Assembly: GCA_002391625.1 (NCBI GenBank)
Contig: DGFJ01000031.1
Coordinates: 1 to 64,000, forward strand
Direction: 5' to 3'
DNA from: Ruminococcaceae bacterium UBA3903
GTDB taxonomy: Bacteria; Bacillota; Clostridia; Oscillospirales; Acutalibacteraceae
DNA: 64,000 bases
The notes under the pieces were generated by a model. That model was not told the DNA's origin. It worked only from the letters and a program-made list of their open reading frames with translations, and did not search any database. Below, piece after piece: positions 34,773-43,261 of the stretch. The number at the start of each line of letters is the position of its first letter. The stretch's first letter is position 1. The translations under genes were made by a program, and so were the position numbers.

Positions 34773-36275
34773 TTACTCATCAATTTTTCTATTTCCTATT
34801 TTCTCCAAGGCGGCAATAGAATCTTTTATGGTTTTCTCATAAGCTTCCTGACCGTATGCGTCAACCTGACGCTTATCCTTATCTCCATGAGTTAAACAGC
34901 CAGCACCGCCTATACATCCACCAACACAAGCCATACCCTCTATAAAGTTATTTGGCAATACATTTTTACTGGCTTTTAGCAATGCTTTTTTACATTCCTC
35001 TATACCATCGCAGGAAACAGCATTAAGCTTAAATTCTTCCTCAGGCACACCCTGCTCCTTCAGTGCCTGTGTTACAGCATCTGCCAAGCCACCGCTACGT
35101 GCAAATATTCTGCCAAAATATGATGCGTTGTCCAGCACATCCTCTTCCAGCTCTGTCACATCAATATCACGGCTGTCGATGATTGCCTGTAGCTCCTCAA
35201 AGGTAATCACGCTGTCAACATATTGTTTTACTGGCTCCTGCTGTATTTCCATTTTCTTTGCTGTACATGGTCCAATAAATACAATTTTGGCTGTTGGGTC
35301 AGTATCCTTAATATATTTTGCAATAGCACCCATTGGCGACAGATTATGGGAAATTTTATCCACCATGGTTGGAAAGGATTTGTGTATATAATTTACGAAC
35401 GCTGGACAGCATGAGCTTGTTAGAAACCCTTTTTCAGCTAACTCTTTAGCCTCAGAATATGCTACCATATCAGCACCCAACGCTGCCTCTACTACGCTAT
35501 AAAAACCAATTTTTTTAATACCAGCAATAATTTGTCCTATTTTAGCATAGCTAAACTGGCTGGAAATAGACGGTGCTACCACCGCATAGGTCTTATATCT
35601 ATTGTTGTTGTCGCTGCCCTTCAGCATATTAATAACGTCCAAAATAAATGATTTATCATCAATAGCACCAAAAGGGCATTGATATACACACGCACCACAT
35701 GATATACACTTGCTGTAATCTATCTTTGCTGCTCGTGTTTCTTCATCTGTACTAATAGCCTTTATTTTACAGGCACGTTCACATGGTCTTTTGTGGTTGG
35801 CAATGGCAGTATATGGGCAAACCTTAGCACATTGTCCACAGTTTACACATTTATCCTTATCAATATGTGCCTTTTGATGTTCATCAAAGGTAATAGCCCC
35901 ACGTTTACAAACATCCTCACATCTATGAGCAATACAGCCACGACAATCCTCTGTTACAGTATAGCCACCCTCTGGACAGCCATCACAGGCTATGTCGATA
36001 ACCTCTATGATGTTAGGGTTTTTCTTGTCGCCGCCTGTTGCAATTTTTATACGTTCACCCACAATAGCACGTTCCTTATATATACAGCATCGCATTGTAG
36101 GTGTCTTTTGCTTTACTATCACCTTGGCTATATCGTTAAAGCTCTCTAGCAGAGTATCATTATAGGCATGTCTTGCTACCTCACGCAGCACCTTGTATTT
36201 TAACAGCTGCACTTTTGTATCAAATTTTCTTAATTTTTTTGGTGTTTTATTTTGTATTTGTTTTTCGTTGCTCAT
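34773..36275 (-). CDS. Group-B-type [FeFe] hydrogenase
   Basis: 500 aa. The Cys-rich N-terminal half has ferredoxin-type [4Fe-4S] motifs (CVNCGQCAKVCPYTA, CISCGACVYQCPFGA) and an additional cluster set (CDGCP, CRGCIAHRC). The H-cluster domain carries L1 TSCCPAF, L2 FIGPCTAKKME and L3 EGMACVGGCIGGAGC, so all four cluster Cys are present and activity is likely. The wording of L1-L3 fits the monomeric group B class, whose physiological role is poorly known. Last gene of the operon with HydS and the SpoIIE phosphatase; start behind AAGGAT. Confidence 0.87.
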   Translation of the reverse strand: MSNEKQIQNKTPKKLRKFDTKVQLLKYKVLREVARHAYNDTLLESFNDIAKVIVKQKTPTMRCCIYKERAIVGERIKIATGGDKKNPNIIEVIDIACDGCPEGGYTVTEDCRGCIAHRCEDVCKRGAITFDEHQKAHIDKDKCVNCGQCAKVCPYTAIANHKRPCERACKIKAISTDEETRAAKIDYSKCISCGACVYQCPFGAIDDKSFILDVINMLKGSDNNNRYKTYAVVAPSISSQFSYAKIGQIIAGIKKIGFYSVVEAALGADMVAYSEAKELAEKGFLTSSCCPAFVNYIHKSFPTMVDKISHNLSPMGAIAKYIKDTDPTAKIVFIGPCTAKKMEIQQEPVKQYVDSVITFEELQAIIDSRDIDVTELEEDVLDNASYFGRIFARSGGLADAVTQALKEQGVPEEEFKLNAVSCDGIEECKKALLKASKNVLPNNFIEGMACVGGCIGGAGCLTHGDKDKRQVDAYGQEAYEKTIKDSIAALEKIGNRKIDE

Positions 36276-36325
36276 AATATCATCCTTTTCTGTTAACGCC
36301 GGTTTGTTCCTACACCTATATATAA

Positions 36326-37498
36326 TTAAAAGTAGCTAACCTTTATTTTTTTGCCCATTTGTTTTAAGCATTTTTGTAATTCATCTACTATATTCATTTT
36401 TATATTAAAGCTTATTGGCAGATCTGGATTTTGATGTGCGGGGTTCATTGCCCTGCCAACATAAAAGTTTATATCTGTTGACTGCTCAAACAGCATACGT
36501 GCGATTTGAGATGCACCATCATTTTTTACGCTCCAATGCCCATAATACTCGTTATTTGTTAAATAGCTTTTAGCATATGTCAAAACCTTGCTGACGGTAA
36601 TAACGCCCTCTGTTACCAAATCCACACCTTCTATTTTCCCAATAGGCGGTATCTCAGGGTCTATATACTCCAGCACACTGGTCATAGGCTTGCCCAAATA
36701 CTGGGAGGCAAGTGTTGAGGTTGTACCACCTGATACTATATGTTTACCCTCCTTAGAGAAAAACAGTGCCATCATTTTGTTTACATCCTCAGGATTTTGG
36801 GGCGGTCCAAAAAGCATATTTACAGGCTCTCGCTTACGAATTTTAATAGCACCTACGGTGGTATCATCCCCTGGCTCTCCGCCGTACAGCCTGTCACATT
36901 CATCTAACAATAGGGTGGTTAATGCCTTTGCCGTATAGCTTTGGTGATACAGTGCCTCCATAAAGTCTACAATATTTTCACGCTGCCAACCAAAGTTCAT
37001 GTATTTGCCTACACCAGCATAAATAGCACCGTCACTCATGGCCAAGAAAATATCATTTTCCTGTAGGCTTATTTTCGATTTATATATTGTTTTGCCACCA
37101 ATTTCAACGGCTGTTCTAGGATAATCTACGCTTTTACCATCACGCATAAATATAACAAAGGGGTTGTCATACTGAATGATTTCTGCTTCCTCATTATCTA
37201 CTACACGAATAATGGTAAATGTTGAATATGCTACCTTTCGCACCTCGCACACAGGTAAGGTAGACGCAATGGTTGACACACAGTCCTCAATGCTCATGTT
37301 AGCCGCCATCATAGTGGATATAATCTTAGAGGTAAGCGTTGCTAAAATATTAGCCTTTACACCGCTGCCCAGTCCATCTGCCAGCACCATAACAAAGGAA
37401 TTTTCACCCTGTTCCACAACCTCAACATTGTCACCGCACAGCTGTTCACCGTGTTTAAAAAGGCTGTGATATCCTATTTCTGTGCAAAGATTATTCAT
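36326..37498 (-). CDS. SpoIIE-type PP2C serine phosphatase linked to sensory hydrogenase
   Basis: 390 aa. SpoIIE/PP2C catalytic domain (about 20-225: MVLADGLGSGVKAN, YSTFTIIRV, NDIFLAMSDGAIYAG, PGDDTTVGAIKI) with the metal-binding Asp residues intact. An extra C-terminal domain of about 165 residues (from MLFGPPQNPEDVNK) has unknown function. The start overlaps the HydS stop by 8 bases, so the sensor and phosphatase are made together. It probably passes on the H2/redox signal by dephosphorylating a target protein; the target is unknown. Confidence 0.87.
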   Translation of the reverse strand: MNNLCTEIGYHSLFKHGEQLCGDNVEVVEQGENSFVMVLADGLGSGVKANILATLTSKIISTMMAANMSIEDCVSTIASTLPVCEVRKVAYSTFTIIRVVDNEEAEIIQYDNPFVIFMRDGKSVDYPRTAVEIGGKTIYKSKISLQENDIFLAMSDGAIYAGVGKYMNFGWQRENIVDFMEALYHQSYTAKALTTLLLDECDRLYGGEPGDDTTVGAIKIRKREPVNMLFGPPQNPEDVNKMMALFFSKEGKHIVSGGTTSTLASQYLGKPMTSVLEYIDPEIPPIGKIEGVDLVTEGVITVSKVLTYAKSYLTNNEYYGHWSVKNDGASQIARMLFEQSTDINFYVGRAMNPAHQNPDLPISFNIKMNIVDELQKCLKQMGKKIKVSYF

Positions 37499-39170
37499 CT
37501 GCTAACTGCTCCTTCAACTTTGTCAAGGCTATCTTTGTTTCCGCTGTAGTTTCACCCAGCAAGGAAGCTATCTCCTGTACTACCCTCATTTGCTTATCTA
37601 TTACCTTGTCTGCAATAGCTATGGTATTTTTACCTAAATCCTCTTTTTTCTCCCTTTGAGTTTCCTCGTCAGTAACATCACGCATTATGGTAATTATAAT
37701 GCTGTTATTTTTATCGTATAATATGGATTCCTCTACATATTTACCGTATTCTGCCAAATATTTACGCTTGTTATGCACGCTTTTCCCTGTACTCATAACC
37801 TGCATATACGGCAACGGGTCTAATATCCGCACAACCGGCTCGTTTAGAACATCATGTACATTGCGTACATTCAACAGCTCTCTGGCAGATGAATTAATCT
37901 GCTGTATTTCCATGCTCTCATTTATTACAATAATGCTATTAGGCGTATTTTTTATAATAATATCAGAGAAGGATTCTGCCTTTGCAATAAGATATGGCTG
38001 ACACATTGTAATGTTTGCCTTGCCAAAGTACACTGCCACAGCCTTATCCCTACAGGTATTGTAGCCACAGCTGCCACAGTTCAGCTCGTCCTCTGGTTTG
38101 TTCTTGCCCATCTTTTTCAATATTTCTTCTATTGCCCTGTTGCCCGGCATTTGATGGTGCAGCCCAACAAAGCTCATATGCTTGTTAAGCTTTTCCATTG
38201 ACGGCATAGAAACATTAAAATCCTTTTTTCCTGCATATTTATCAACAGCCGTAAAGCCCTGTACCAAGCTTTTGTTGCCCCTATCCATAGCAGGACCACC
38301 TACACAGCTGCCAACACACGCCGACATTTCAATAAAGCAACGTGAATGCTTACCATCAACAATTTCCTGTAACACGTTCATACAGTTTTCTACACCATCA
38401 ATAGCCATATAGCTGTAATCATGGTTGTCACACGCCATTGTACGCAAAATGCCACCTGTTGTTGGAAACAGACGTGTCCTGCTTTCATCTATTTTTTCAT
38501 CAGCCAGCTGAAATGAAAGCTTTTCCTCATTCAGCCACTGTGTCAGCTCCTCAAACGTTAGAACACAATCAACTACACCCTTATACTCCTCTGCCTCATC
38601 TTTTTTTGATATACATGGACCGATGAAAACGGTATAAGCGTCTGGATTTTCCTCTTTTATTTTTGTACAGTGTGCCTGCATAGGTGACAGCACCTTGGCT
38701 AGGTTTGCCAAGGCTACGGGATAATATTTTTGAATAAGTGTGTTTATGGTATGACAGCACGAGGATATAATAACGTCATTTGGTTGTTCTTTAGACATAA
38801 TATTATAGGCGTTTTTTACAATTGTAGCACCTATAGCTGTTTCCTGTGCCTGTGAAAAGCCTAATTTTTGTAATGCCTGTTCCATGGATGTTATATTAAC
38901 ATTTGGATAATTGGCAACGAAGGACGGTGCTACGCTGGCAACAACAGGCTTTCCTGTAGCCAGCATTGCCTTCACCTTGTCCACATCATTACGAATTTGC
39001 TTTGCGTTCTGTGGGCAGGCTACAAAGCACATACCGCACAATATACATTCATCCTTTACAATATGTGCCTGATTATCCTGAAATTTTATAGATTTCACAG
39101 GACAATGCCTGATACATTTGTAACAGTTTTTACAGTTTGATTTTTTCAGCTGAATACACAAATTATTCAC
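37491..39170 (-). CDS. hydS: Sensory [FeFe] hydrogenase HydS (group C) with PAS domain
   Basis: 559 aa. N-terminal two [4Fe-4S] ferredoxin (CKNCYKCIRHCPVKS, CILCGMCFVACPQNA). H-cluster domain (about 75-325) has ISSCCHTI, FIGPCISKKDE and EMSACVGSCVGG. A four-Cys Fe-S domain follows (CGSCGYNTC...C, about 365-395), then a PAS domain (about 405-520: NTPNSIIVINESMEIQQINSSA) and a short helical tail. No kinase is fused; the output is the overlapping SpoIIE phosphatase. The layout fits putative H2-sensing hydrogenases such as that described in Ruminococcus albus. Confidence 0.9.
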   Translation of the reverse strand: MNNLCIQLKKSNCKNCYKCIRHCPVKSIKFQDNQAHIVKDECILCGMCFVACPQNAKQIRNDVDKVKAMLATGKPVVASVAPSFVANYPNVNITSMEQALQKLGFSQAQETAIGATIVKNAYNIMSKEQPNDVIISSCCHTINTLIQKYYPVALANLAKVLSPMQAHCTKIKEENPDAYTVFIGPCISKKDEAEEYKGVVDCVLTFEELTQWLNEEKLSFQLADEKIDESRTRLFPTTGGILRTMACDNHDYSYMAIDGVENCMNVLQEIVDGKHSRCFIEMSACVGSCVGGPAMDRGNKSLVQGFTAVDKYAGKKDFNVSMPSMEKLNKHMSFVGLHHQMPGNRAIEEILKKMGKNKPEDELNCGSCGYNTCRDKAVAVYFGKANITMCQPYLIAKAESFSDIIIKNTPNSIIVINESMEIQQINSSARELLNVRNVHDVLNEPVVRILDPLPYMQVMSTGKSVHNKRKYLAEYGKYVEESILYDKNNSIIITIMRDVTDEETQREKKEDLGKNTIAIADKVIDKQMRVVQEIASLLGETTAETKIALTKLKEQLADE

Positions 39171-39207
39171 GTTACAGCAACCCTTCCTTATTCACACACT
39201 TTGCATA

Positions 39208-39447
39208 TTATTTTTTCAAAATATATTTATCAAATATTTCATTAAAATTTTCCTTTGATACACCACATATAACCTCGTCCTCTACCTTTATGGACACACC
39301 CTCTGTACATTTGCCTAAACAGAAAGCACCGCTTAATTCAACCGTGTCCTCCAAACCGTTTTTAGCAATATTTTCCTTCATAAGGTTAATGATGTCATAT
39401 GAACCTTTTAAATGGCATGAGCTGCCAACACATACATAAACTTTCAT
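39208..39447 (-). CDS. Thioredoxin-like [2Fe-2S] ferredoxin (NuoE/HydC-like)
   Basis: 79 aa. Four-Cys pattern CVGSSCHLKGS (Cys 6, 11) and GAFCLGKCTEGV (Cys about 43, 47), as in the C-terminal half of NuoE and stand-alone [2Fe-2S] thioredoxin-like ferredoxins. First gene of the hydrogenase operon, 37 bases before hydS; probable electron carrier for the hydrogenase partners. ATG behind AAGGATGG. Confidence 0.9.
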   Translation of the reverse strand: MKVYVCVGSSCHLKGSYDIINLMKENIAKNGLEDTVELSGAFCLGKCTEGVSIKVEDEVICGVSKENFNEIFDKYILKK

Positions 39448-39514
39448 AATAGTATAACCATCCTTTTTTATTTAAAATTTTTTCAACCTTACACACAGCT
39501 GCTCTATGCTTTAT

Positions 39515-39542
39515 ATTTTATCATCTATTTTTTTATGGTCAA
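39515..39542 (-). promoter_or_regulatory. Candidate promoter of the hydrogenase operon
   Basis: Minus strand TTGACC, 16-base spacer, TAAAAT, about 70 bases before the ferredoxin ATG. Confidence 0.55.
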
Positions 39543-39637
39543 TGGTATATTTTTAGTTGCACCTTTTGCATAATTCATACCAAAAATTTTTATGTAAATA
39601 ATACAAGTATCATTATGAAATTTTACTAAATTAACAG

Positions 39638-39657
39638 CTTGTTAATTATTTAACAAG
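39638..39657. promoter_or_regulatory. Rex operator (NADH/NAD+ responsive)
   Basis: TTGTTAATTATTTAACAA (39639-39656) is an exact fit to the Rex consensus TTGTTAAnnnnTTAACAA, extended to a perfect 20-base dyad by flanking C and G. It lies about 190 bases upstream of the ferredoxin-hydS operon and about 95 bases above the candidate promoter, so a second promoter at the operator may exist. The only other neighbour, glyS, ends toward it. Confidence 0.8.
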
Positions 39658-39784
39658 TTTCAGTATCATAGTAACATACGCACCCCTAATTGTCAACGTG
39701 GTTTACATAAAACAGCTGTAAAAAGTATGTATCCCATTTGGTCTGTATGGGAATTATTGTGCAGGGGTAATAGCTCTGTAAAAA

Positions 39785-39821
39785 CAGGCACGTTACAGCC
39801 TTATCTTCTGTAACGTGCCTG
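39785..39821 (-). terminator. Terminator of glyS
   Basis: Perfect 14-base stem CAGGCACGTTACAG / CTGTAACGTGCCTG, then TTTTTACAG on the minus strand. Confidence 0.88.
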
Positions 39822-39838
39822 TTTATTATTGTATAAAA

Positions 39839-41215
39839 CTAAAATTTAATTTTTTTATTGATGTATTCAACAAGCTTATCAACAGGCATTCTAACCTGCT
39901 CCATGGTGTCACGGTCACGGACTGTAACACATCCATCGTCCACACTGTCAAAATCATATGTAATACAAAATGGTGTACCAATCTCGTCCTGTCTGCGGTA
40001 GCGTTTACCAATAGAACCAGCCTCGTCATATTCTGTCATAAATTCACTTGACAGCATTTCATAAACCTTTGCTGCTTTTTCAGACAGCTTTTTAGACAAT
40101 GGCAATACAGCCGCCTTAAAAGGAGCTAAGGTTGGGTGCAGTCTTAGAACTACTCTAGTATCCTTTTCGTCTATTGCTTCCTCGTCATACGCCTCTGTTA
40201 CCAAAGCAAGGAACAAACGTTCAACACCTAATGACGGTTCAATAACATATGGTACATACTTTTCGTTAGCCTCTTGGTCAAAATATTCTAAGCTTTTACC
40301 ACTTGTTTTTATATGCTGGTTAAGGTCATAATCTGTTCTGTCGGCTACGCCCCACAGCTCACCCCAGCCAAATGGGAATTTATATTCAAAGTCAGTTGTT
40401 GCCTTTGAATAGAAACACAGCTCATCAGCCGAGTGGTCACGCAAACGCAGGTTTTCTTCCTTTATACTTAAAGAATACAGCCAATCACGGCAGAAGCTTC
40501 TCCAATAGTCAAACCATTCCAGGTCAGTACCAGGCTTACAGAAAAACTCCAGCTCCATTTGCTCAAACTCTCTTACTCTAAAGATAAAGTTACCAGGGGT
40601 AATCTCATTTCTAAAGGATTTACCAATCTGTGCTACACCAAATGGCACTTTTTTTCTGCTGGTTCTTTGAATATTGGCGAAGTTTACAAAAATGCCTTGG
40701 GCTGTTTCTGGACGCAGATATATTTCATTTTTACTATTTTCCGTAACGCCCTGAAATGTTTTAAACATTAGGTTAAACTGGCGTATATCTGTAAAGCTGC
40801 TTTTTCCACACTGCGGACAAGCTATGTTATGCTCCTGTATATACTCTGACATTTCCTCGTTTGTCCAGCCAGCAACGTTTGTACCATCAAATTTTTCTAT
40901 TAAATCGTCGGCTCTGTGACGGGTCTTACATTCCTTACAATCCATTAACGGGTCAGAAAATCCGCCAATATGACCTGACGCTACCCATGTTTGTGGGTTC
41001 ATAAGGATAGCAGAATCCAAGCCTACATTGTATTTATTTTCCTGTACAAACTTTTTCAGCCATGCTTTTTTTATATTATTCTTTAGCTCCATACCTAAAG
41101 GACCGTAGTCCCATGTATTTGCCAAGCCCCCATAAATTTCAGAGCCTGCATATACAAAGCCTCTGTTTTTACAAAGGGAAACAATTTTGTCCATAGTTTT
41201 TTTACTGTTATCCAT
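39839..41215 (-). CDS. glyS: Glycyl-tRNA synthetase, homodimeric class IIa
   Basis: 458 aa. Class II motifs: SEIYGGLANTWDYGPLG, LMFKTFQGV, YLRPETAQGIFVNF, VPFGVAQIGKSFRNEITPGNFIFRVREFEQME (motif 2), EPSLGVERL (motif 3), and the C-terminal anticodon-binding domain (LAPFKAAVLPLSKK, GKRYRRQDEIGTPFCITYD). A CxxC zinc site is seen (CKECKTRH, CPQCG). ATG behind GAAAGGAACG. Single gene with its own terminator. Confidence 0.96.
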   Translation of the reverse strand: MDNSKKTMDKIVSLCKNRGFVYAGSEIYGGLANTWDYGPLGMELKNNIKKAWLKKFVQENKYNVGLDSAILMNPQTWVASGHIGGFSDPLMDCKECKTRHRADDLIEKFDGTNVAGWTNEEMSEYIQEHNIACPQCGKSSFTDIRQFNLMFKTFQGVTENSKNEIYLRPETAQGIFVNFANIQRTSRKKVPFGVAQIGKSFRNEITPGNFIFRVREFEQMELEFFCKPGTDLEWFDYWRSFCRDWLYSLSIKEENLRLRDHSADELCFYSKATTDFEYKFPFGWGELWGVADRTDYDLNQHIKTSGKSLEYFDQEANEKYVPYVIEPSLGVERLFLALVTEAYDEEAIDEKDTRVVLRLHPTLAPFKAAVLPLSKKLSEKAAKVYEMLSSEFMTEYDEAGSIGKRYRRQDEIGTPFCITYDFDSVDDGCVTVRDRDTMEQVRMPVDKLVEYINKKIKF

Positions 41216-41342
41216 TTTCTACGTTCCTTTCGTTTTTCCTTACAAAATATTATTTTCATCTGCATCAACAATCGACGCTGATGTTTTTTACATACTACTA
41301 TATATTAATGTCTGCACAGTATGATGTCAAGGGAAATATAGC

Positions 41343-42497
41343 TTATAAAGCCAGCCTATAGATTTCAACAATATCCTTTGGCGTTAGTTTTTCTAACGAA
41401 CCTCTATTACCGCATTTATTAGCCATTTCCTGAAAATGACTATCATCAATACCGATTTCGCTTAAACGTGTTGGCAGCCCCATAGAATGATAAAACTGCT
41501 CTAAACGATGTATAGCGGTTTGGATAAGGTCATCTGTATCATTACCTCCCGATTCCACGTCCATAACCCTTACAGCAAAGCGTACAAAACGAGGTATATG
41601 ATTTTTATACACATACTTCATCCATGCTGGGAAGATTATTGATAATCCTGCACCATGGGCAATATCGTATATACCGCTTATCTCATGCTCCATACCATGA
41701 GATGCCCAGTCCTCTGTACGTCCTACACCTATAAAGCCGTTATGTGCTACTGTTCCTGCCCACATAAGCTCTGCACGGCTGTCATAATCAGTAGGATTTG
41801 ACATAACCTTTATACCGTTATCCATAATGCCACGCATTACAGCTTCACACATCCTGCCTGTTATATCTACATTTAATTGGTCGGTAAAATAACGTTCCAT
41901 AACGTGTGCCAGCATATCAGATATACCACACGCTGTTTGATATGGTGGAAGGGTAAATGTTAATTCCGGATTAAGGACAGCAAATTTTGGACGTACTAAA
42001 TTGCTGTGATAAGCACTTTTTAGCTGTCCCTCCTCCTTGGTGATTACTAGGCTGTCACTGCTTTCGCTGCCGGCAGCAGGTATGGTCAGCACAACGCCAA
42101 CAGGCAGACACCTGCTTATTGGCTGCTGCGTACAAAACAATTCCCAAACATCAAAGTCAATACATGCACCCATTGAAATAGCTTTAGCAGAATCTATTAC
42201 GCTTCCTCCGCCTACAGCCAATATACAATCTACATTTTCAGCCTTACACAGCTCTATACCTTTTCTAACCAAAGACAGTCTTGGGTTTGGCACTACACCG
42301 CCCAGCTCTACAAAATCTACATTGCTTTCCTGTAAGCTGGTTATGATATTATCATACAGCCCTGATTTTATTATATTTTGCCCACCAAAGTGCAGCAAAA
42401 CCTTTTTACCCATCGCTTTAACCTTTTCGCCTACTTGTTTTTGACTATCCCTGCCAAAAATAATCTGTGTTATGTTTTGGTACTCAAAATTATTCAT
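41343..42497 (-). CDS. Iron-containing alcohol dehydrogenase (butanol dehydrogenase/YugJ type)
   Basis: 384 aa. NAD(P)-binding GGGSVIDSAKAI (about residues 98-109), metal ligands in SDMLAHVMERYF and HGMEHEISGIYDIAHGAGLS (Asp, three His). Reduces aldehydes to alcohols with NAD(P)H, useful for redox balance during fermentation. The nearest relatives I would expect are the YugJ/BdhA group. Substrate is not readable. Single gene; ATG behind AAAGGA. Confidence 0.9.
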   Translation of the reverse strand: MNNFEYQNITQIIFGRDSQKQVGEKVKAMGKKVLLHFGGQNIIKSGLYDNIITSLQESNVDFVELGGVVPNPRLSLVRKGIELCKAENVDCILAVGGGSVIDSAKAISMGACIDFDVWELFCTQQPISRCLPVGVVLTIPAAGSESSDSLVITKEEGQLKSAYHSNLVRPKFAVLNPELTFTLPPYQTACGISDMLAHVMERYFTDQLNVDITGRMCEAVMRGIMDNGIKVMSNPTDYDSRAELMWAGTVAHNGFIGVGRTEDWASHGMEHEISGIYDIAHGAGLSIIFPAWMKYVYKNHIPRFVRFAVRVMDVESGGNDTDDLIQTAIHRLEQFYHSMGLPTRLSEIGIDDSHFQEMANKCGNRGSLEKLTPKDIVEIYRLAL

Positions 42498-42645
42498 ATA
42501 ATCAATCCTTTCGGTATAATTGGTTTTTGTATATCTTTTTTTATTATACTACATAATCTCCAAAAATAACATATTTTTCTTTTAAAACCCCACTTTTTAT
42601 GTTACAATATATATGTATATTTATGTGCATTAAGGAGGTTTTCCA

Positions 42646-43236
42646 ATGATACTACATGACATAACCAGGGATATTGTATCTGCCCCCGTATATCTTGGTG
42701 ACCCTGAAACAGATTTTCAATGGGTTAAACGTATTGACTGTGGTGATGATTACAATCTTTCAAAAATTAAATTTTCCAGCCATGCCGGCACACACGTAGA
42801 CGCGCCAAAACATTTTATAGATGATGGAAACAGCGTTTCTGACCTTTCTATAGCTAGATTTTTTGGCAGCTGTACAGTAGTAACCATTGACGGTGTGCTT
42901 ACCGGTGAGGATATGGAAAATCTGCTGCCATTTTGTAAAAAGAAGGTTATTTTTCACGGGGATGGCAATGTGTTTTTATCTCAAAGTGCCGCATTCGTTA
43001 TGGCTGATTATGGTATAAGCCTAGTTGGAACTGACGGTGTATCTATTGCCTTTGAGATTGAAGAGGAACGTGTTCATAGGGAGCTTGCCCTAAACGATAT
43101 AGTTGTTTTAGAAAGCTTAGACCTAACAAACATTATTGATGGGGATTACACCTTAGCAGCATTTCCATTAAAAATAGACACCGCTGAGGCAGCACCTGTA
43201 CGAGCAGTGCTGTTAGAGCAAGAAAAAGGTATTTAA
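42646..43236 (+). CDS. Cyclase-family metal hydrolase (kynurenine-formamidase-like)
   Basis: 196 aa. The family signature HAGTHVDAPKHF (about residues 47-58) supplies the metal-binding His/Asp set; GTDGVSIAF and YTLAAFPLKI follow. Members hydrolyse N-formylkynurenine, isatin or related amides. No tryptophan-catabolism neighbours are seen, so the substrate is unknown. ATG behind AAGGAGG. First of a plus-strand run ending with queH. Confidence 0.85.
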   Translation: MILHDITRDIVSAPVYLGDPETDFQWVKRIDCGDDYNLSKIKFSSHAGTHVDAPKHFIDDGNSVSDLSIARFFGSCTVVTIDGVLTGEDMENLLPFCKKKVIFHGDGNVFLSQSAAFVMADYGISLVGTDGVSIAFEIEEERVHRELALNDIVVLESLDLTNIIDGDYTLAAFPLKIDTAEAAPVRAVLLEQEKGI

Positions 43237-43261
43237 TCACCTGTGAAAGGAATGAAACTCC

